64,000 nucleotides of DNA from DASUTB01 sp036374835. Lineage in GTDB: Bacteria > Actinomycetota > Actinomycetes > Jiangellales > Jiangellaceae. Both the position numbers and the translations under genes were made by a program. The notes under the pieces are model-generated. The model ran no database searches, was not told the DNA's origin, and worked only from the letters and a program-made list of their open reading frames with translations. Each line of letters starts with the position of its first letter. The stretch's first letter is position 1. The stretch is from positions 82,554-146,553 of the forward strand of contig DASUTB010000043.1 in assembly GCA_036374835.1 (NCBI GenBank), given 5' to 3'. Below are positions 16,478-25,264 of this stretch, in pieces.

Positions 16478-17479
16478 ATGCCCACGCTCGAAGAGGTCGC
16501 CCGGGTCGCCGGGGTCTCCCGGGCCACCGTGTCGCGTGCGGTCAACGGAGGCGCCCGAGTCAATCCCAAGACACGCGCGGCCATCGACAAGGCGGTCAAG
16601 GAACTCGGCTACGTGCCGAACCGTGCCGCTCGCTCGCTCGTGACCAGGCGCACCGACTCGATCGCGCTCGCGATCCCGGAGACCGGTGGCAAGTTCGTCG
16701 GCGACCCCTTCCTCACCGGCGCGCTCCAGGGCGTCAGCGATGGCCTCAGCGACAGCGGGATGCAGCTCGTGCTGCTCATCGCGCAGCGCGCCGGTGACAC
16801 CGACCGCCTGCTGGCCTACCTCCGCGCCGGCCACGTCGACGGTGCCGTGGTGATGAGCCACCACCGGGAGGACCATCTGCCCGGCGAACTGATCGCCAGT
16901 GGTCTACCGTGCGTCTTCGTCGGCCGTCCGCTCGATCCGGGCGGCGTCACCGTCCCTTACGTCGACGCGGACAACACCGGCGGCGCGAGAGCCGCTACCG
17001 AGCACCTGATCAAGCGAGGAGCCAAGCGCATCGCCACGGTCGCCGGCGACCCGGACATGCCCGCGGGCGTCGACCGGCTCGCCGGCTGGCGGGCTGCGAT
17101 GCACGACGCGGGGCTGCCCACCGATGCAGTCGCGTACGGCGATTTCACCGCTGACGGCGGCGCCCGCGGCATGACCGAACTGCTCTCGGCGCATCCCGAC
17201 CTCGACGCGGTGTTCGTCGCGTCCGACCTGATGGCGACCGGCGCGCTGCGGGTGCTGCGGGACGCCGGTCGCACCATCCCGGACGATGTTGCCGTCGTCG
17301 GCTTCGACGACTCGATGCTCGCGCCGGCTACGACCCCGCCACTGACCACGGTCCGTCAGGACGCCGTGAAACTCGGTCAGCGCTCCGCCGAGATCCTGCT
17401 CAAGCGCATCCAGGGCGCGCAATCCCCGAGCGGTCCGGAGATACTCTCCACCGAATTGATCATCCGCGCTTCCGCCTGA
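16478..17479 (+). CDS. LacI-family repressor, CebR-like
   Basis: A 333-residue regulator. The N-terminal helix-turn-helix MPTLEEVARVAGVSRATVSR and hinge ELGYVPNRAARSL are followed by a periplasmic-binding-protein-like effector domain. It resembles Streptomyces CebR, and the two operators upstream of the transporter fit that target (inference). It is the last gene of the operon, 90 nt after the second permease. A TTG at 16463 is a less likely start. Its TGA stop abuts a copy of the dispersed repeat. Confidence 0.88.
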   Translation: MPTLEEVARVAGVSRATVSRAVNGGARVNPKTRAAIDKAVKELGYVPNRAARSLVTRRTDSIALAIPETGGKFVGDPFLTGALQGVSDGLSDSGMQLVLLIAQRAGDTDRLLAYLRAGHVDGAVVMSHHREDHLPGELIASGLPCVFVGRPLDPGGVTVPYVDADNTGGARAATEHLIKRGAKRIATVAGDPDMPAGVDRLAGWRAAMHDAGLPTDAVAYGDFTADGGARGMTELLSAHPDLDAVFVASDLMATGALRVLRDAGRTIPDDVAVVGFDDSMLAPATTPPLTTVRQDAVKLGQRSAEILLKRIQGAQSPSGPEILSTELIIRASA

Positions 17480-17554
17480 ATGACCATGTAAAGCCGGCCC
17501 TTCCCGGCCAAACGCCGTTTACAGGCACCGCAAAGTCGGGACAGTCCGCGTATC
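17479..17554 (+). repeat. Dispersed repeat copy, 76-nt class
   Basis: Begins AATGACCATGTAAA overlapping the last base of the LacI stop codon. It aligns without gaps over 76 nt with the copy at 53754-53829 (shared core GCCAAACG and end TCCGCG), while sharing only its head with the 60-nt class. Confidence 0.7.
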
Positions 17555-17658
17555 ATGTGATCACACGGTGCCCGACCTGCGGAGATCGGCTCCGGCAGAT
17601 TAGCCTGTATACCAGCAGACTTGATAAGCCTGAGCAGTGGAAGAAGGCGAACGCCAAA

Positions 17659-20600
17659 GTGGCCACGAATCCCGGCCCGCAGACAGGTTTCGGACCTAAC
17701 GAATGGCTCGTCGAGGAGCTGTACCAGAGCTGGCTCTCCGACCCCGACGCAGTGGACCCCGCATGGTCGGATTTCTTCCGCGATTACCACAAGCGCAAGT
17801 CGGCGAACGGTGCTCCCGGGTCGGCATCGGCGCCGCAGGCGTCGTCCGGCGATCCAGCTGCCAAGATCGCGCAACCGGTAAAGCCTCAAGAGCGCACGAC
17901 AAAAGAGGCGGACAGAGCCCCGGCGGCACCGGCCACGAAATCGGCGGCAGTACAGCCGAAGGCCGGTGCGAGCGCTGGAACGTCGGCCGAGGCCGCACCG
18001 CCCGAGAAGCCGGCGGCCAAAACAGAACCGGCAACAGCCGAGCCGGCACCGGAGAGGGCCGAGACGCCGCCCAAGCCGGCTCGCCGCGCCACGCCGGACA
18101 CGTCGTTGCTGACTACCCGGCCGCCGGAGGTCGGGGATGCGACCGCCACCGAGTCCGAGCGGCTCCGCGGCCCGGCGGCCCGCGTCGTCACGAACATGGA
18201 GTCCAGCCTGCAGGTGCCCACGGCGACGAGCGTGCGCGCCATTCCGGCCAAGCTGCTGGTCGACAACCGGATAGTGATCAACAATCACTTGAAGCGCGGC
18301 CGCGGCGGCAAGGTGTCGTTCACGCACATCATCGGGTACGCATTGGTCAAAGCGCTCGGCTCGATGCCGGCGATGAACTACGCCTACGGCGAGGAAGACG
18401 GCAAGCCGGTGCTGATCAAGCCGGCCCACGCCAACCTCGGCCTCGCGATCGACCTGCAGAAGGACGACGGTTCGCGGCAGCTTCTCGTGCCGAGCATCAA
18501 GAAGGCTGAAACGCTGAACTTCGCCGAGTTCTGGGCGGCGTACGAGGACCTCATCCGGCGAGCGCGCGGTGGGGACCTCACCGTCAACGACTTCACCGGC
18601 ACGACGATCACGCTCACCAACCCGGGCACCATCGGCACCGTCCACTCCGTCCCCCGTCTCATGAAGGGCCAGGGAACGATCATCGGCGTCGGGGCCATGG
18701 AGTACCCGGCCGAATTCCAGGGCGCATCGCCGGACACGCTGGCACGGCTCGGAGTCTCGAAGACGATGACGCTGACCAGCACCTACGACCACCGCGTCAT
18801 CCAGGGCGCCCAGAGCGGCGACTTCCTGCGCATCGTGCACGGACTGCTGCTCGGCGAGGACGGCTTCTACGACGAGTTGTTCCACGCCCTGCGCATCCCG
18901 TACGAGCCGATCCGGTGGGCCGCCGACACACCGGTCAGCCACGACGACGAGGTCAGCAAGCAGGCCCGCGTCCTCGAACTCATCCACGCCTACCGGGTGC
19001 GCGGCCACCTGATGGCCGACACCGATCCGCTCGAGTACAAACAGCGCAGCCACCCCGACCTCGACATCACGACGCACGGCCTCACGCTCTGGGACCTTGA
19101 CCGCGAGTTCGCGACCGGTTCGTTCGGCGGCGGCAAGCGCTTCATGCTGCTGCGCGACATCCTCGGCGTGCTGCGCAACTCGTACTGCCGCACCGTCGGC
19201 ATCGAGTACATGCATATCCAGGAACCCGAACAGCGGCGCTGGATCCAGGAACGCGTCGAGAAGCCGGTCGAGCGCACCGACCATGACGAGCAGCTTCGTA
19301 TCCTGCACAAGCTGAACCAGGCCGAGGCGTTCGAGACGTTCCTGCAGACCAAGTACGTCGGCCAGAAGCGCTTCTCGCTCGAAGGCGGCGAGTCGGTGAT
19401 CCCGATCATCGACGAGTTCTGCCAGGCCGCAGCCGGGGCCAAGCTCGAGGAAGTCACGATCGGCATGGCCCACCGGGGCCGGCTCAATGTGCTGGCCAAC
19501 ATCGTCGGCAAGAGCTACAAGCAGATCTTCGCCGAGTTCGAGGGCAACATCGATCCGCGGACCGTCCAGGGCACCGGCGACGTCAAGTACCACCTCGGTG
19601 CGGACGGTTCGTTCACCGCGCTGGACAGCTCGAAGGTCAAGGTGTCGTTGACGTCGAACCCCAGCCATCTCGAAGCGGTCAACCCGGTTCTCGAAGGTGT
19701 TGCCCGGGCCAAGCAGGACATCCTCGACCGCGGCGAGGACTTCCCGGTGCTGCCGCTGCTGATCCACGGCGACGCCGCGTTCGCCGGTCAGGGTGTCGTC
19801 GCCGAGACGCTGAACCTCTCGCAGCTGCGCGGCTACCGCACCGGCGGAACGGTCCACGTGGTCGTCAACAACCAGGTGGGGTTCACGACGTCACCGACGC
19901 ACGCGCGCTCGTCCATGTACTCCACCGACGTGGCACGCATGGTGCAGGCGCCGATCTTCCACGTCAACGGGGACGACCCGGAGGCGTGCGCGCGCATCGC
20001 GCGGCTGGCGTTCGAGTTCCGCCAGGAATTCAACAAAGACGTCGTCATCGACCTGATTTGCTACCGGTTGCGCGGGCACAACGAGGGCGATGACCCGTCG
20101 TTCACCCAGCCGCTGATGTCGGATCTGATCAAGCAGAAGCGGTCGGTGCGCAAGCTCTACACCGAAGCTCTGATCGGCCGCGGCGACATCACGGTCGAAG
20201 AGGCGGAGGTCGCGCTCGGTGAGTTCCAGGCCGAGCTCGAGCGTGCGTTCAAGGAGACGCGCGAGGCCGAGTCCGCACCGCACCCGATGACCGTGCCGTC
20301 CTATCCGGAAAAGCCCGATGTCGACATCGGCAGCACCGGTGTCACACCGGAGGCGCTCAAGCAGATCGCAGATGCGCACGTCTCACTTCCGGACGGCTTC
20401 ACCCCGCACCCGAAGGTGTTCCCGCAGTTGCAGCGGCGTGCCGCCATGCTGACTGAAGGCGGCATCGACTGGGCGACCGCGGAGATCGCCGCATTCGGGA
20501 CGCTGCTGATGGAGGGCCGCCCGGTGCGGCTCGCCGGCCAGGACTCGCGTCGCGGCACCTTCGTGCAGCGGTTCGCCGCCATCGTCGACCGGAACACGGC

Positions 20601-21486
20601 AGAGGCGTACATCCCGCTGCAGAACCTCAACAACGGTGCCGCGAAGTTCTACGTGTACGACTCGCTGCTGTCCGAGTTCGCGGCGGTGGGCTTCGAGTAT
20701 GGCTATTCGGTCGCGCGTCCGGATGCCCTCGTGCTGTGGGAGGCACAGTTCGGCGACTTCGCCAACGGCGCGCAGACCGTGATCGACGAGTTCATCTCGG
20801 CCGGCGAGACCAAGTGGGGTCAGCGTTCTGGAGTCGTGCTGCTGCTGCCGCACGGCTACGAGGGACAGGGACCGGACCACTCGTCCGGCCGCATCGAGCG
20901 CTTCCTCGCGCTCGCCGCGGGCGACTCGATGCGCATCGCCCAGCCGTCCACCCCGGCGTCGTACTTCCATCTGCTGCGGCAGCACACACTCTCGCCGAGG
21001 CACTGGCCGATGGTGGTGTTCACGCCGAAGTCCATGCTCCGGAACCGCAAGGCGGTCTCTGAGCCGGACCAGCTGACCGGCGACACCCGTTTCCACCCGG
21101 TACTCGGTGACGGCGAAGTCGCGCGCGGCTCGGTGGAGCGCGTCCTGCTGTGCAGCGGAAAGATCGCCTGGGACCTACGGGACGAAAGGGCCAAGCGTTC
21201 GGACGAGAAGACCGCCATCGCCACGGTCGAGCAGCTCTCGCCGCTGCCGACCGAACAGATTCTGGCCGAGCTCGATCGTTACCCGTCGCTTCAGGAGGTG
21301 CGCTGGGTGCAGGACGAACCGCAGAACATGGGTCCGTGGCCGTTCATGGTGATGAACCTGTTGCCGGAGCTCGGCGACCGCCGAGTCTCCTCGGTCACCC
21401 GGCGGGCGAGTGCGTCGCCTGCGGCCGGGTCACCCAAACTCCACCAGCACGAGCACGACATGCTCATGGACGAGGCATTCGCTTAG
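17659..21486 (+). CDS. kgd: Multifunctional 2-oxoglutarate metabolism enzyme (Kgd/SucA)
   Basis: About 1275 residues. It is the actinobacterial fusion of 2-oxoglutarate dehydrogenase E1 with an E2-type succinyltransferase domain, acting in the TCA cycle as decarboxylase, dehydrogenase component and carboligase. Order: an N-terminal segment FGPNEWLVEELYQSWLSDPD, an Ala/Pro/Lys-rich linker (about residues 50-170), the acyltransferase domain with catalytic STYDHRVIQGAQSG, then the thiamine-diphosphate E1 domain. GTG 17659 after GAAGAAGG fits homologues; the upstream frame to 17557 would add 34 residues with a CPTC motif derived from repeat-adjacent DNA. Confidence 0.95.
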   Translation: MATNPGPQTGFGPNEWLVEELYQSWLSDPDAVDPAWSDFFRDYHKRKSANGAPGSASAPQASSGDPAAKIAQPVKPQERTTKEADRAPAAPATKSAAVQPKAGASAGTSAEAAPPEKPAAKTEPATAEPAPERAETPPKPARRATPDTSLLTTRPPEVGDATATESERLRGPAARVVTNMESSLQVPTATSVRAIPAKLLVDNRIVINNHLKRGRGGKVSFTHIIGYALVKALGSMPAMNYAYGEEDGKPVLIKPAHANLGLAIDLQKDDGSRQLLVPSIKKAETLNFAEFWAAYEDLIRRARGGDLTVNDFTGTTITLTNPGTIGTVHSVPRLMKGQGTIIGVGAMEYPAEFQGASPDTLARLGVSKTMTLTSTYDHRVIQGAQSGDFLRIVHGLLLGEDGFYDELFHALRIPYEPIRWAADTPVSHDDEVSKQARVLELIHAYRVRGHLMADTDPLEYKQRSHPDLDITTHGLTLWDLDREFATGSFGGGKRFMLLRDILGVLRNSYCRTVGIEYMHIQEPEQRRWIQERVEKPVERTDHDEQLRILHKLNQAEAFETFLQTKYVGQKRFSLEGGESVIPIIDEFCQAAAGAKLEEVTIGMAHRGRLNVLANIVGKSYKQIFAEFEGNIDPRTVQGTGDVKYHLGADGSFTALDSSKVKVSLTSNPSHLEAVNPVLEGVARAKQDILDRGEDFPVLPLLIHGDAAFAGQGVVAETLNLSQLRGYRTGGTVHVVVNNQVGFTTSPTHARSSMYSTDVARMVQAPIFHVNGDDPEACARIARLAFEFRQEFNKDVVIDLICYRLRGHNEGDDPSFTQPLMSDLIKQKRSVRKLYTEALIGRGDITVEEAEVALGEFQAELERAFKETREAESAPHPMTVPSYPEKPDVDIGSTGVTPEALKQIADAHVSLPDGFTPHPKVFPQLQRRAAMLTEGGIDWATAEIAAFGTLLMEGRPVRLAGQDSRRGTFVQRFAAIVDRNTAEAYIPLQNLNNGAAKFYVYDSLLSEFAAVGFEYGYSVARPDALVLWEAQFGDFANGAQTVIDEFISAGETKWGQRSGVVLLLPHGYEGQGPDHSSGRIERFLALAAGDSMRIAQPSTPASYFHLLRQHTLSPRHWPMVVFTPKSMLRNRKAVSEPDQLTGDTRFHPVLGDGEVARGSVERVLLCSGKIAWDLRDERAKRSDEKTAIATVEQLSPLPTEQILAELDRYPSLQEVRWVQDEPQNMGPWPFMVMNLLPELGDRRVSSVTRRASASPAAGSPKLHQHEHDMLMDEAFA

Positions 21487-21489
21487 GTC

Positions 21490-21663
21490 ATGTACTTCAC
21501 CGACCGCGGTATAGAGGAGCTCGAAGACCGGCGCGGCGACGAGGAGGTCAGCATCGGCTGGCTGGCCGAGAAGCTGCGCGAATTCGTCGACCTCAACCCG
21601 GACTTCGAGACTCCGATCGAACGCCTCGCCACCTGGCTGGCTCGCGACGACCCCGAAGAATGA
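21490..21663 (+). CDS. DUF6104 family small protein
   Basis: A 57-residue acidic protein, MYFTDRGIEELEDRRGDEEV at the start, of a conserved actinobacterial family of unknown function. It begins 3 nt after kgd and its TGA overlaps the ATG of the following reductase (ATGA), so the three genes are probably one transcript. It is too short for most gene callers, but the start, composition and overlap support it. Confidence 0.8.
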   Translation: MYFTDRGIEELEDRRGDEEVSIGWLAEKLREFVDLNPDFETPIERLATWLARDDPEE

Positions 21664-22511
21664 CGCTGATCGTCACCGGAACCAGCGGCCGACTCGGCAG
21701 TCGTGTCGCCAATCGCCTCGAGGTGGCCGGGATGGCGCAGCGCCTGCTCGTCCGCGACCCGTCCCGCGCGCTCCAACTCCGGAACGCCGAGATCGTTCAG
21801 GCCGAGTACGCGGATCCGGACGCCGCCCGCCGTGCCCTCGACGGCGGCAAGGTGCTGTTCATGGTGTCGGGTAGCGAGGCCGTCGATCGAGTTGATCAAC
21901 ACCGTACCTTCATCGACGCGGCGGCCGACGTCGGCATCGAGCACATCGTCTACACCTCGTTCTATGCCGCCGCGCCGGACGCCACGTTCACGCTCGCCCG
22001 CGACCACTACGCGACCGAGCAGCACATTCGCGCCAGCGGTATGAACTGGACGTTCTTGCGCGACAACCTCTACCTCGACATGTTGCCGCTGTTCGTCGGG
22101 AAGGACGGCATCATTCGGGGACCCGCCGGAGCCGGTCAGGTCAGTGCCGTCGCACTCGACGACATCGCCGACGTCGCTACGGCCGTGCTCAGCGAGCCGG
22201 GGCGGCACGAAGGACGGACGTACGACCTCACCGGCCCGGCGGCGATCACTCTCAGCGACGCCGCCGAGACGATCAGCCGCGCTACCGGCAAGCCCGTGAC
22301 GTATCACCCCGAAACGATCGATGAGGCGTACGCCTCCCGCGCAGCCTACGGCGCACCTGACTGGCAGGTCGAGGCGTGGGTCAGCACCTATACCGCGATC
22401 GCGGCCGGCGAGCTGGCCGGCGTGACCGACCACGTCGAACAGCTCACCGGTTATCCGCCGACGTCATTGGAGGACCTCCTCCGGCGATCAGGTGTCCAAC
22501 CCAGCGCTTGA
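21660..22511 (+). CDS. NmrA-like NAD(P)-binding oxidoreductase
   Basis: A 283-residue atypical short-chain dehydrogenase. The N-terminal TGTSGRLGSRVANRL matches the GxxGxxG NAD(P)-binding loop. The rest resembles NmrA/QOR2-type proteins, including VYTSFYAAAPDATF and the start of the substrate region NWTFLRDNLYLD. Such proteins reduce quinones or sense redox state; the actual role here is unknown. ATG 21660 overlaps the DUF6104 stop; the long upstream extension of this frame is a shadow of kgd. Confidence 0.85.
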   Translation: MTLIVTGTSGRLGSRVANRLEVAGMAQRLLVRDPSRALQLRNAEIVQAEYADPDAARRALDGGKVLFMVSGSEAVDRVDQHRTFIDAAADVGIEHIVYTSFYAAAPDATFTLARDHYATEQHIRASGMNWTFLRDNLYLDMLPLFVGKDGIIRGPAGAGQVSAVALDDIADVATAVLSEPGRHEGRTYDLTGPAAITLSDAAETISRATGKPVTYHPETIDEAYASRAAYGAPDWQVEAWVSTYTAIAAGELAGVTDHVEQLTGYPPTSLEDLLRRSGVQPSA

Positions 22512-22562
22512 CGGTCGAGTTCCCCACCTGATCGCCCAGCGCGCAAACGCTACGCTGGCTCG

Positions 22563-23168
22563 ATGCGCGATGTCCGGCTGTGTGTGTTCGGCGATGCCCT
22601 GGTCACCGGATTCGGCGATCCCAAGGCACTCGGGTGGGTCGGCCGGGTCACCGCGCGCACCCCGCCGTCCACCGGCATCGCGCTGACGGCCTACCCGCTT
22701 GGCGTGCGCGGTGAGTCGATCGAGGACATCGTCGTGCGGATGCCGCTCGAGTCCGCGTCCCGCTTCGCCCGCGGCGACGAGCACCGGATCGTTCTCGCGC
22801 CGGGAGTCGTCGATGCCGAGCGGAACGTACCGGCGGCGCGGGCCGCGGCCGCGCTCGATTTCGGACTGGCCGCGACCGGTGTGCCGCGCCTGGTCGTCGG
22901 GCCGCCACCACTCGGGGACGACGCCCTGCGCGAGCGTGTCGCCGAACTCGACGCCGCGTACGCGGCAACGTGCGAGCGTCTCGGTGTGCCCTATATCGCC
23001 ACGTTCGCCCCGCTGAACGGCCGCAAGCCCTGGCACGACGCGCGCACGGAGGACGGCCACCCGAACCAAACGGGGTACGGACTACTCACCCGGGTGATCC
23101 TGGACGGCGGCTGGTACGAGTGGCTCGACGTCGAACCACCGCGACGCGGCACGAGTTCGGGCCACTAG
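22563..23168 (+). CDS. GDSL/SGNH-hydrolase-like protein lacking the nucleophilic serine
   Basis: A 201-residue protein aligned with actinobacterial GDSL esterases that read FVGDSFVAGVGDP at the N-terminus. Here the block reads FGDALVTGFGDP, so the catalytic Ser is Ala. The oxyanion block normally containing GVND reads APGVVDAERN, without the Asn in place. The C-terminal Asp-His pair DGHPNQTGY is kept. It is therefore either a non-catalytic paralogue or an enzyme with changed chemistry. It stands 51 nt after the NmrA-like gene. Function unknown. Confidence 0.75.
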   Translation: MRDVRLCVFGDALVTGFGDPKALGWVGRVTARTPPSTGIALTAYPLGVRGESIEDIVVRMPLESASRFARGDEHRIVLAPGVVDAERNVPAARAAAALDFGLAATGVPRLVVGPPPLGDDALRERVAELDAAYAATCERLGVPYIATFAPLNGRKPWHDARTEDGHPNQTGYGLLTRVILDGGWYEWLDVEPPRRGTSSGH

Positions 23169-23174
23169 GCGTGA

Positions 23175-23212
23175 CATAGCTTCACCAGGCATGCATGCAT
23201 GGCGAAGCTACG
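23175..23212. terminator. Hairpin between convergent genes
   Basis: TAGCTTC (23177-23183) pairs with GAAGCTA (23204-23210), with partial pairing and a CATGCATG core between them. It lies just after the GDSL-like stop and before the convergent quinone oxidoreductase, and is a probable bidirectional terminator. Confidence 0.5.
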
Positions 23213-23236
23213 TGGATCCTGCCGAACGTGATCGAT

Positions 23237-24202
23237 CTACGGAGTGACCACGATCTTGCCGAACAGGTCCCCTTCGGCCATGGCCGCGAAGCCGTCCCGC
23301 ACGTCGGCCAGCGGTATCGTCCGGTCGATGGTGGGACGGACGCCGGAACGCGCGCAGAACGTCGCCAGCCGGGCCAGTTCGTCGCGCGTCCCCATCGTGG
23401 AGCCGAGGATCCGCAGCTGAAGGAAGAACACCCTGGCCAGCTCCGTTTCCGCGACCCGGCCGGAGGTCGCACCGGACACGACGAGCGTCCCACCCGGCCG
23501 CAGCGACCGGATCGAGTGCTGCCATGTCGCCGCGCCGACGGTCTCCATCACCGCGTCGACCCGCTCCGGCAGCTTCTCCCCCGACTCGAAGACCGCCGCC
23601 GCACCCAGCGACAACGTCCGCTCGGCCTTCGCCGGCGTGCGCGACGTGACCCACATGCGGGCACCGGCCGCCGCACCGAGCGTGATCAACGCGGTCGCGA
23701 CACCACCACCGGCACCCTGCACCAGCACGGTCGCTCCCGGCCGCACCTCCGCCTGGGTGAACAGCATCCGGTAGGCGGTCAACCATGCCGTCGGCAGGCA
23801 TGCGGCTTCCTCGAACGACAGCTCAGCAGGTTTGGGCACGAGGTTCCGTCGCGGGACGGCCACCCGTTCGGCCAGCGTTCCCGGATAGCGTTCGGACAGC
23901 AGCGACCGCCTCGGGTCGAGCGTCTCGTCACCGAGCCAGTCCGCGGACGAGATCACCGAGTGGACGATGACCTCCTCACCATCCGGCGTAACCCCGGCGG
24001 CGTCACACCCGAGGATCATCGGCAACTGTTCGGATCGCAGGCCCACACCACGCAGCGACCACACATCGTGATGGTTGAGCGTGGCGGCGCGGACTTCGAC
24101 CGTCGTCCAGCCGTCCAACTCGTCCGGGTCGGGCCGCTCCCCGACCGCGAGCCCGTTGAGCGGATTCTCAGCGTCCAAGCTTTCGGCGTAGGCAGCTAGC
24201 AC
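23237..24202 (-). CDS. Zinc-binding-type medium-chain dehydrogenase/quinone oxidoreductase
   Basis: About 321 residues. A GroES-like N-terminal domain (ATLNHHDVWSLRGVG, CDAAGVTPDGEE) precedes a Rossmann NADPH-binding domain with VLVQGAGGGVATALITLG. No structural-zinc Cys cluster is seen, so it resembles quinone oxidoreductases more than alcohol dehydrogenases. I placed the start at GTG 24202 (VLAAYAESL), where homology begins; GTG 24250 would add 16 residues. Substrate unknown. It follows sodX on the same strand. Confidence 0.85.
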   Translation of the reverse strand: MLAAYAESLDAENPLNGLAVGERPDPDELDGWTTVEVRAATLNHHDVWSLRGVGLRSEQLPMILGCDAAGVTPDGEEVIVHSVISSADWLGDETLDPRRSLLSERYPGTLAERVAVPRRNLVPKPAELSFEEAACLPTAWLTAYRMLFTQAEVRPGATVLVQGAGGGVATALITLGAAAGARMWVTSRTPAKAERTLSLGAAAVFESGEKLPERVDAVMETVGAATWQHSIRSLRPGGTLVVSGATSGRVAETELARVFFLQLRILGSTMGTRDELARLATFCARSGVRPTIDRTIPLADVRDGFAAMAEGDLFGKIVVTP

Positions 24203-24277
24203 AATCCGGACCCTACCGGCACGGATTCTCGTCGAAGAGGTCGGGAGCACCTCGATCGACGTTGCACCGGCCGCCCG

Positions 24278-24613
24278 CTAACCCAAGCGGCGTGGGCGTG
24301 GCCAGACGCGAGCGATCGCGACGCCGAGGAGATCACCCGCCGGGACCGCGCCGACGAGCCAGGAGTCGACACCCTCGACCGGATTGTCCCGCTCCACCCA
24401 CCAGCCGTCGCCGTCCGGATGGACCAGGCGTTTGACCGACACGACGCTCCGCCCGGGCAGCCGGACGATCACGACCTGCCCGGCCCGCGGTGTGGCGCCG
24501 TAGCGAACCAGGAGGCGGTCGCCGTCCCGCAGTGTGGGCTCCATCGACCGCCCGCGAACGATCGCGAACCCGAACCGCGACATCGGCGCACCCTCGCATC
24601 CCACAATGGTCAT
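24278..24613 (-). CDS. sodX: Nickel-type superoxide dismutase maturation protease
   Basis: A 111-residue S24/S26 (signal-peptidase-like) serine peptidase. The catalytic Ser is in GRSMEPTLRDGD (about residue 23) and the Lys in SVKRLVHPDGD (about 60). It has no clear membrane helix. Its divergent placement next to sodN identifies it as SodX, which removes the SodN leader so that the N-terminal His can bind nickel. ATG 24583 (MSRFGFAIVRG), preceded by GAGGG, is an alternative start. Confidence 0.88.
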   Translation of the reverse strand: MTIVGCEGAPMSRFGFAIVRGRSMEPTLRDGDRLLVRYGATPRAGQVVIVRLPGRSVVSVKRLVHPDGDGWWVERDNPVEGVDSWLVGAVPAGDLLGVAIARVWPRPRRLG

Positions 24614-24668
24614 TCCGGAGTAGTGTCACCTAGGCAACCGCATGTACGAGGGAAGGAACAACCACACG

Positions 24669-25070
24669 ATGTTCTCGCGCCTTTTCGCCCGCACCATCGA
24701 GGTAACCGCCCACTGTGACCTGCCGTGCGGCGTCTACGACCCAGCGCAGGCCAGGATCGAGGCGCAGTCCGTCAAGGCCATCTGCGAGAAGATGGCCGGC
24801 AACGACGACTCGGACTTCCGCACTCGCGCGCTGATCATCAAGGAGCAGCGCTCCGAGCTCGTGAAGCACCATCTCTGGGTGCTGTGGACCGACTACTTCA
24901 AGCCACCGCACTTCGAGAAGTACCCACAGCTGCACGAGCTGTTCAACCAGGCCACCAAGCTCGCCGGCGCCGGTGGCTCGAAGGCCTCGGCGGACGTGGC
25001 CACCGCCGACGAGCTGCTCGCCAAGATCGACGCGATCGCCGAGATCTTCTGGGAAACCAAAAAGGCCTAG
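24669..25070 (+). CDS. sodN: Nickel superoxide dismutase
   Basis: A 133-residue cytoplasmic enzyme that dismutates superoxide. The mature protein begins at His15 of HCDLPCGVYDPAQ, the nickel hook: His1, Cys2 and Cys6 bind the metal after a 14-residue leader is cut. The C-terminus IDAIAEIFWETKKA is typical. ATG 24669 follows GGGAAGGA; an upstream in-frame ATG at 24642 is less likely. The promoter shared with sodX is only about 55 bp. Confidence 0.96.
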   Translation: MFSRLFARTIEVTAHCDLPCGVYDPAQARIEAQSVKAICEKMAGNDDSDFRTRALIIKEQRSELVKHHLWVLWTDYFKPPHFEKYPQLHELFNQATKLAGAGGSKASADVATADELLAKIDAIAEIFWETKKA

Positions 25071-25103
25071 CGCCGTGTGATCACCCGCGCCGGTAGCGCC
25101 GGC

Positions 25104-25136
25104 GATCCGGCTGGACGGATGCCGTCCGGCCGGATC
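25104..25136. terminator. Terminator hairpin after sodN
   Basis: Fifteen-nt arms, 25104-25118 and 25122-25136, complementary at 14 positions with a 3-nt ATG loop; GC-rich. It lies 34 nt after the sodN stop. Confidence 0.7.
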
Positions 25137-25264
25137 CGGGGCATGACGCTGTCCACGTGCAGCCGTATCGTTACACGTGCTGGTGGCCCGGGCAGATCGC
25201 GTGGTGGATGACCGTCCGACCTGATGAGCCGATCTTCATGCGCGACCTGGATACGCTAGCTCGC

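Noticed and set aside
17557..17658. N-terminal extension of Kgd with a CPTC motif
   Set aside because: Immediately follows the repeat and is absent from the expected family N-terminus; GTG 17659 has a ribosome site.
17377..19857. 826-residue minus-strand open frame
   Set aside because: It lies antisense to kgd, has low-complexity Arg/Gly/Val composition and no domain; it is open only because of high GC codon bias.
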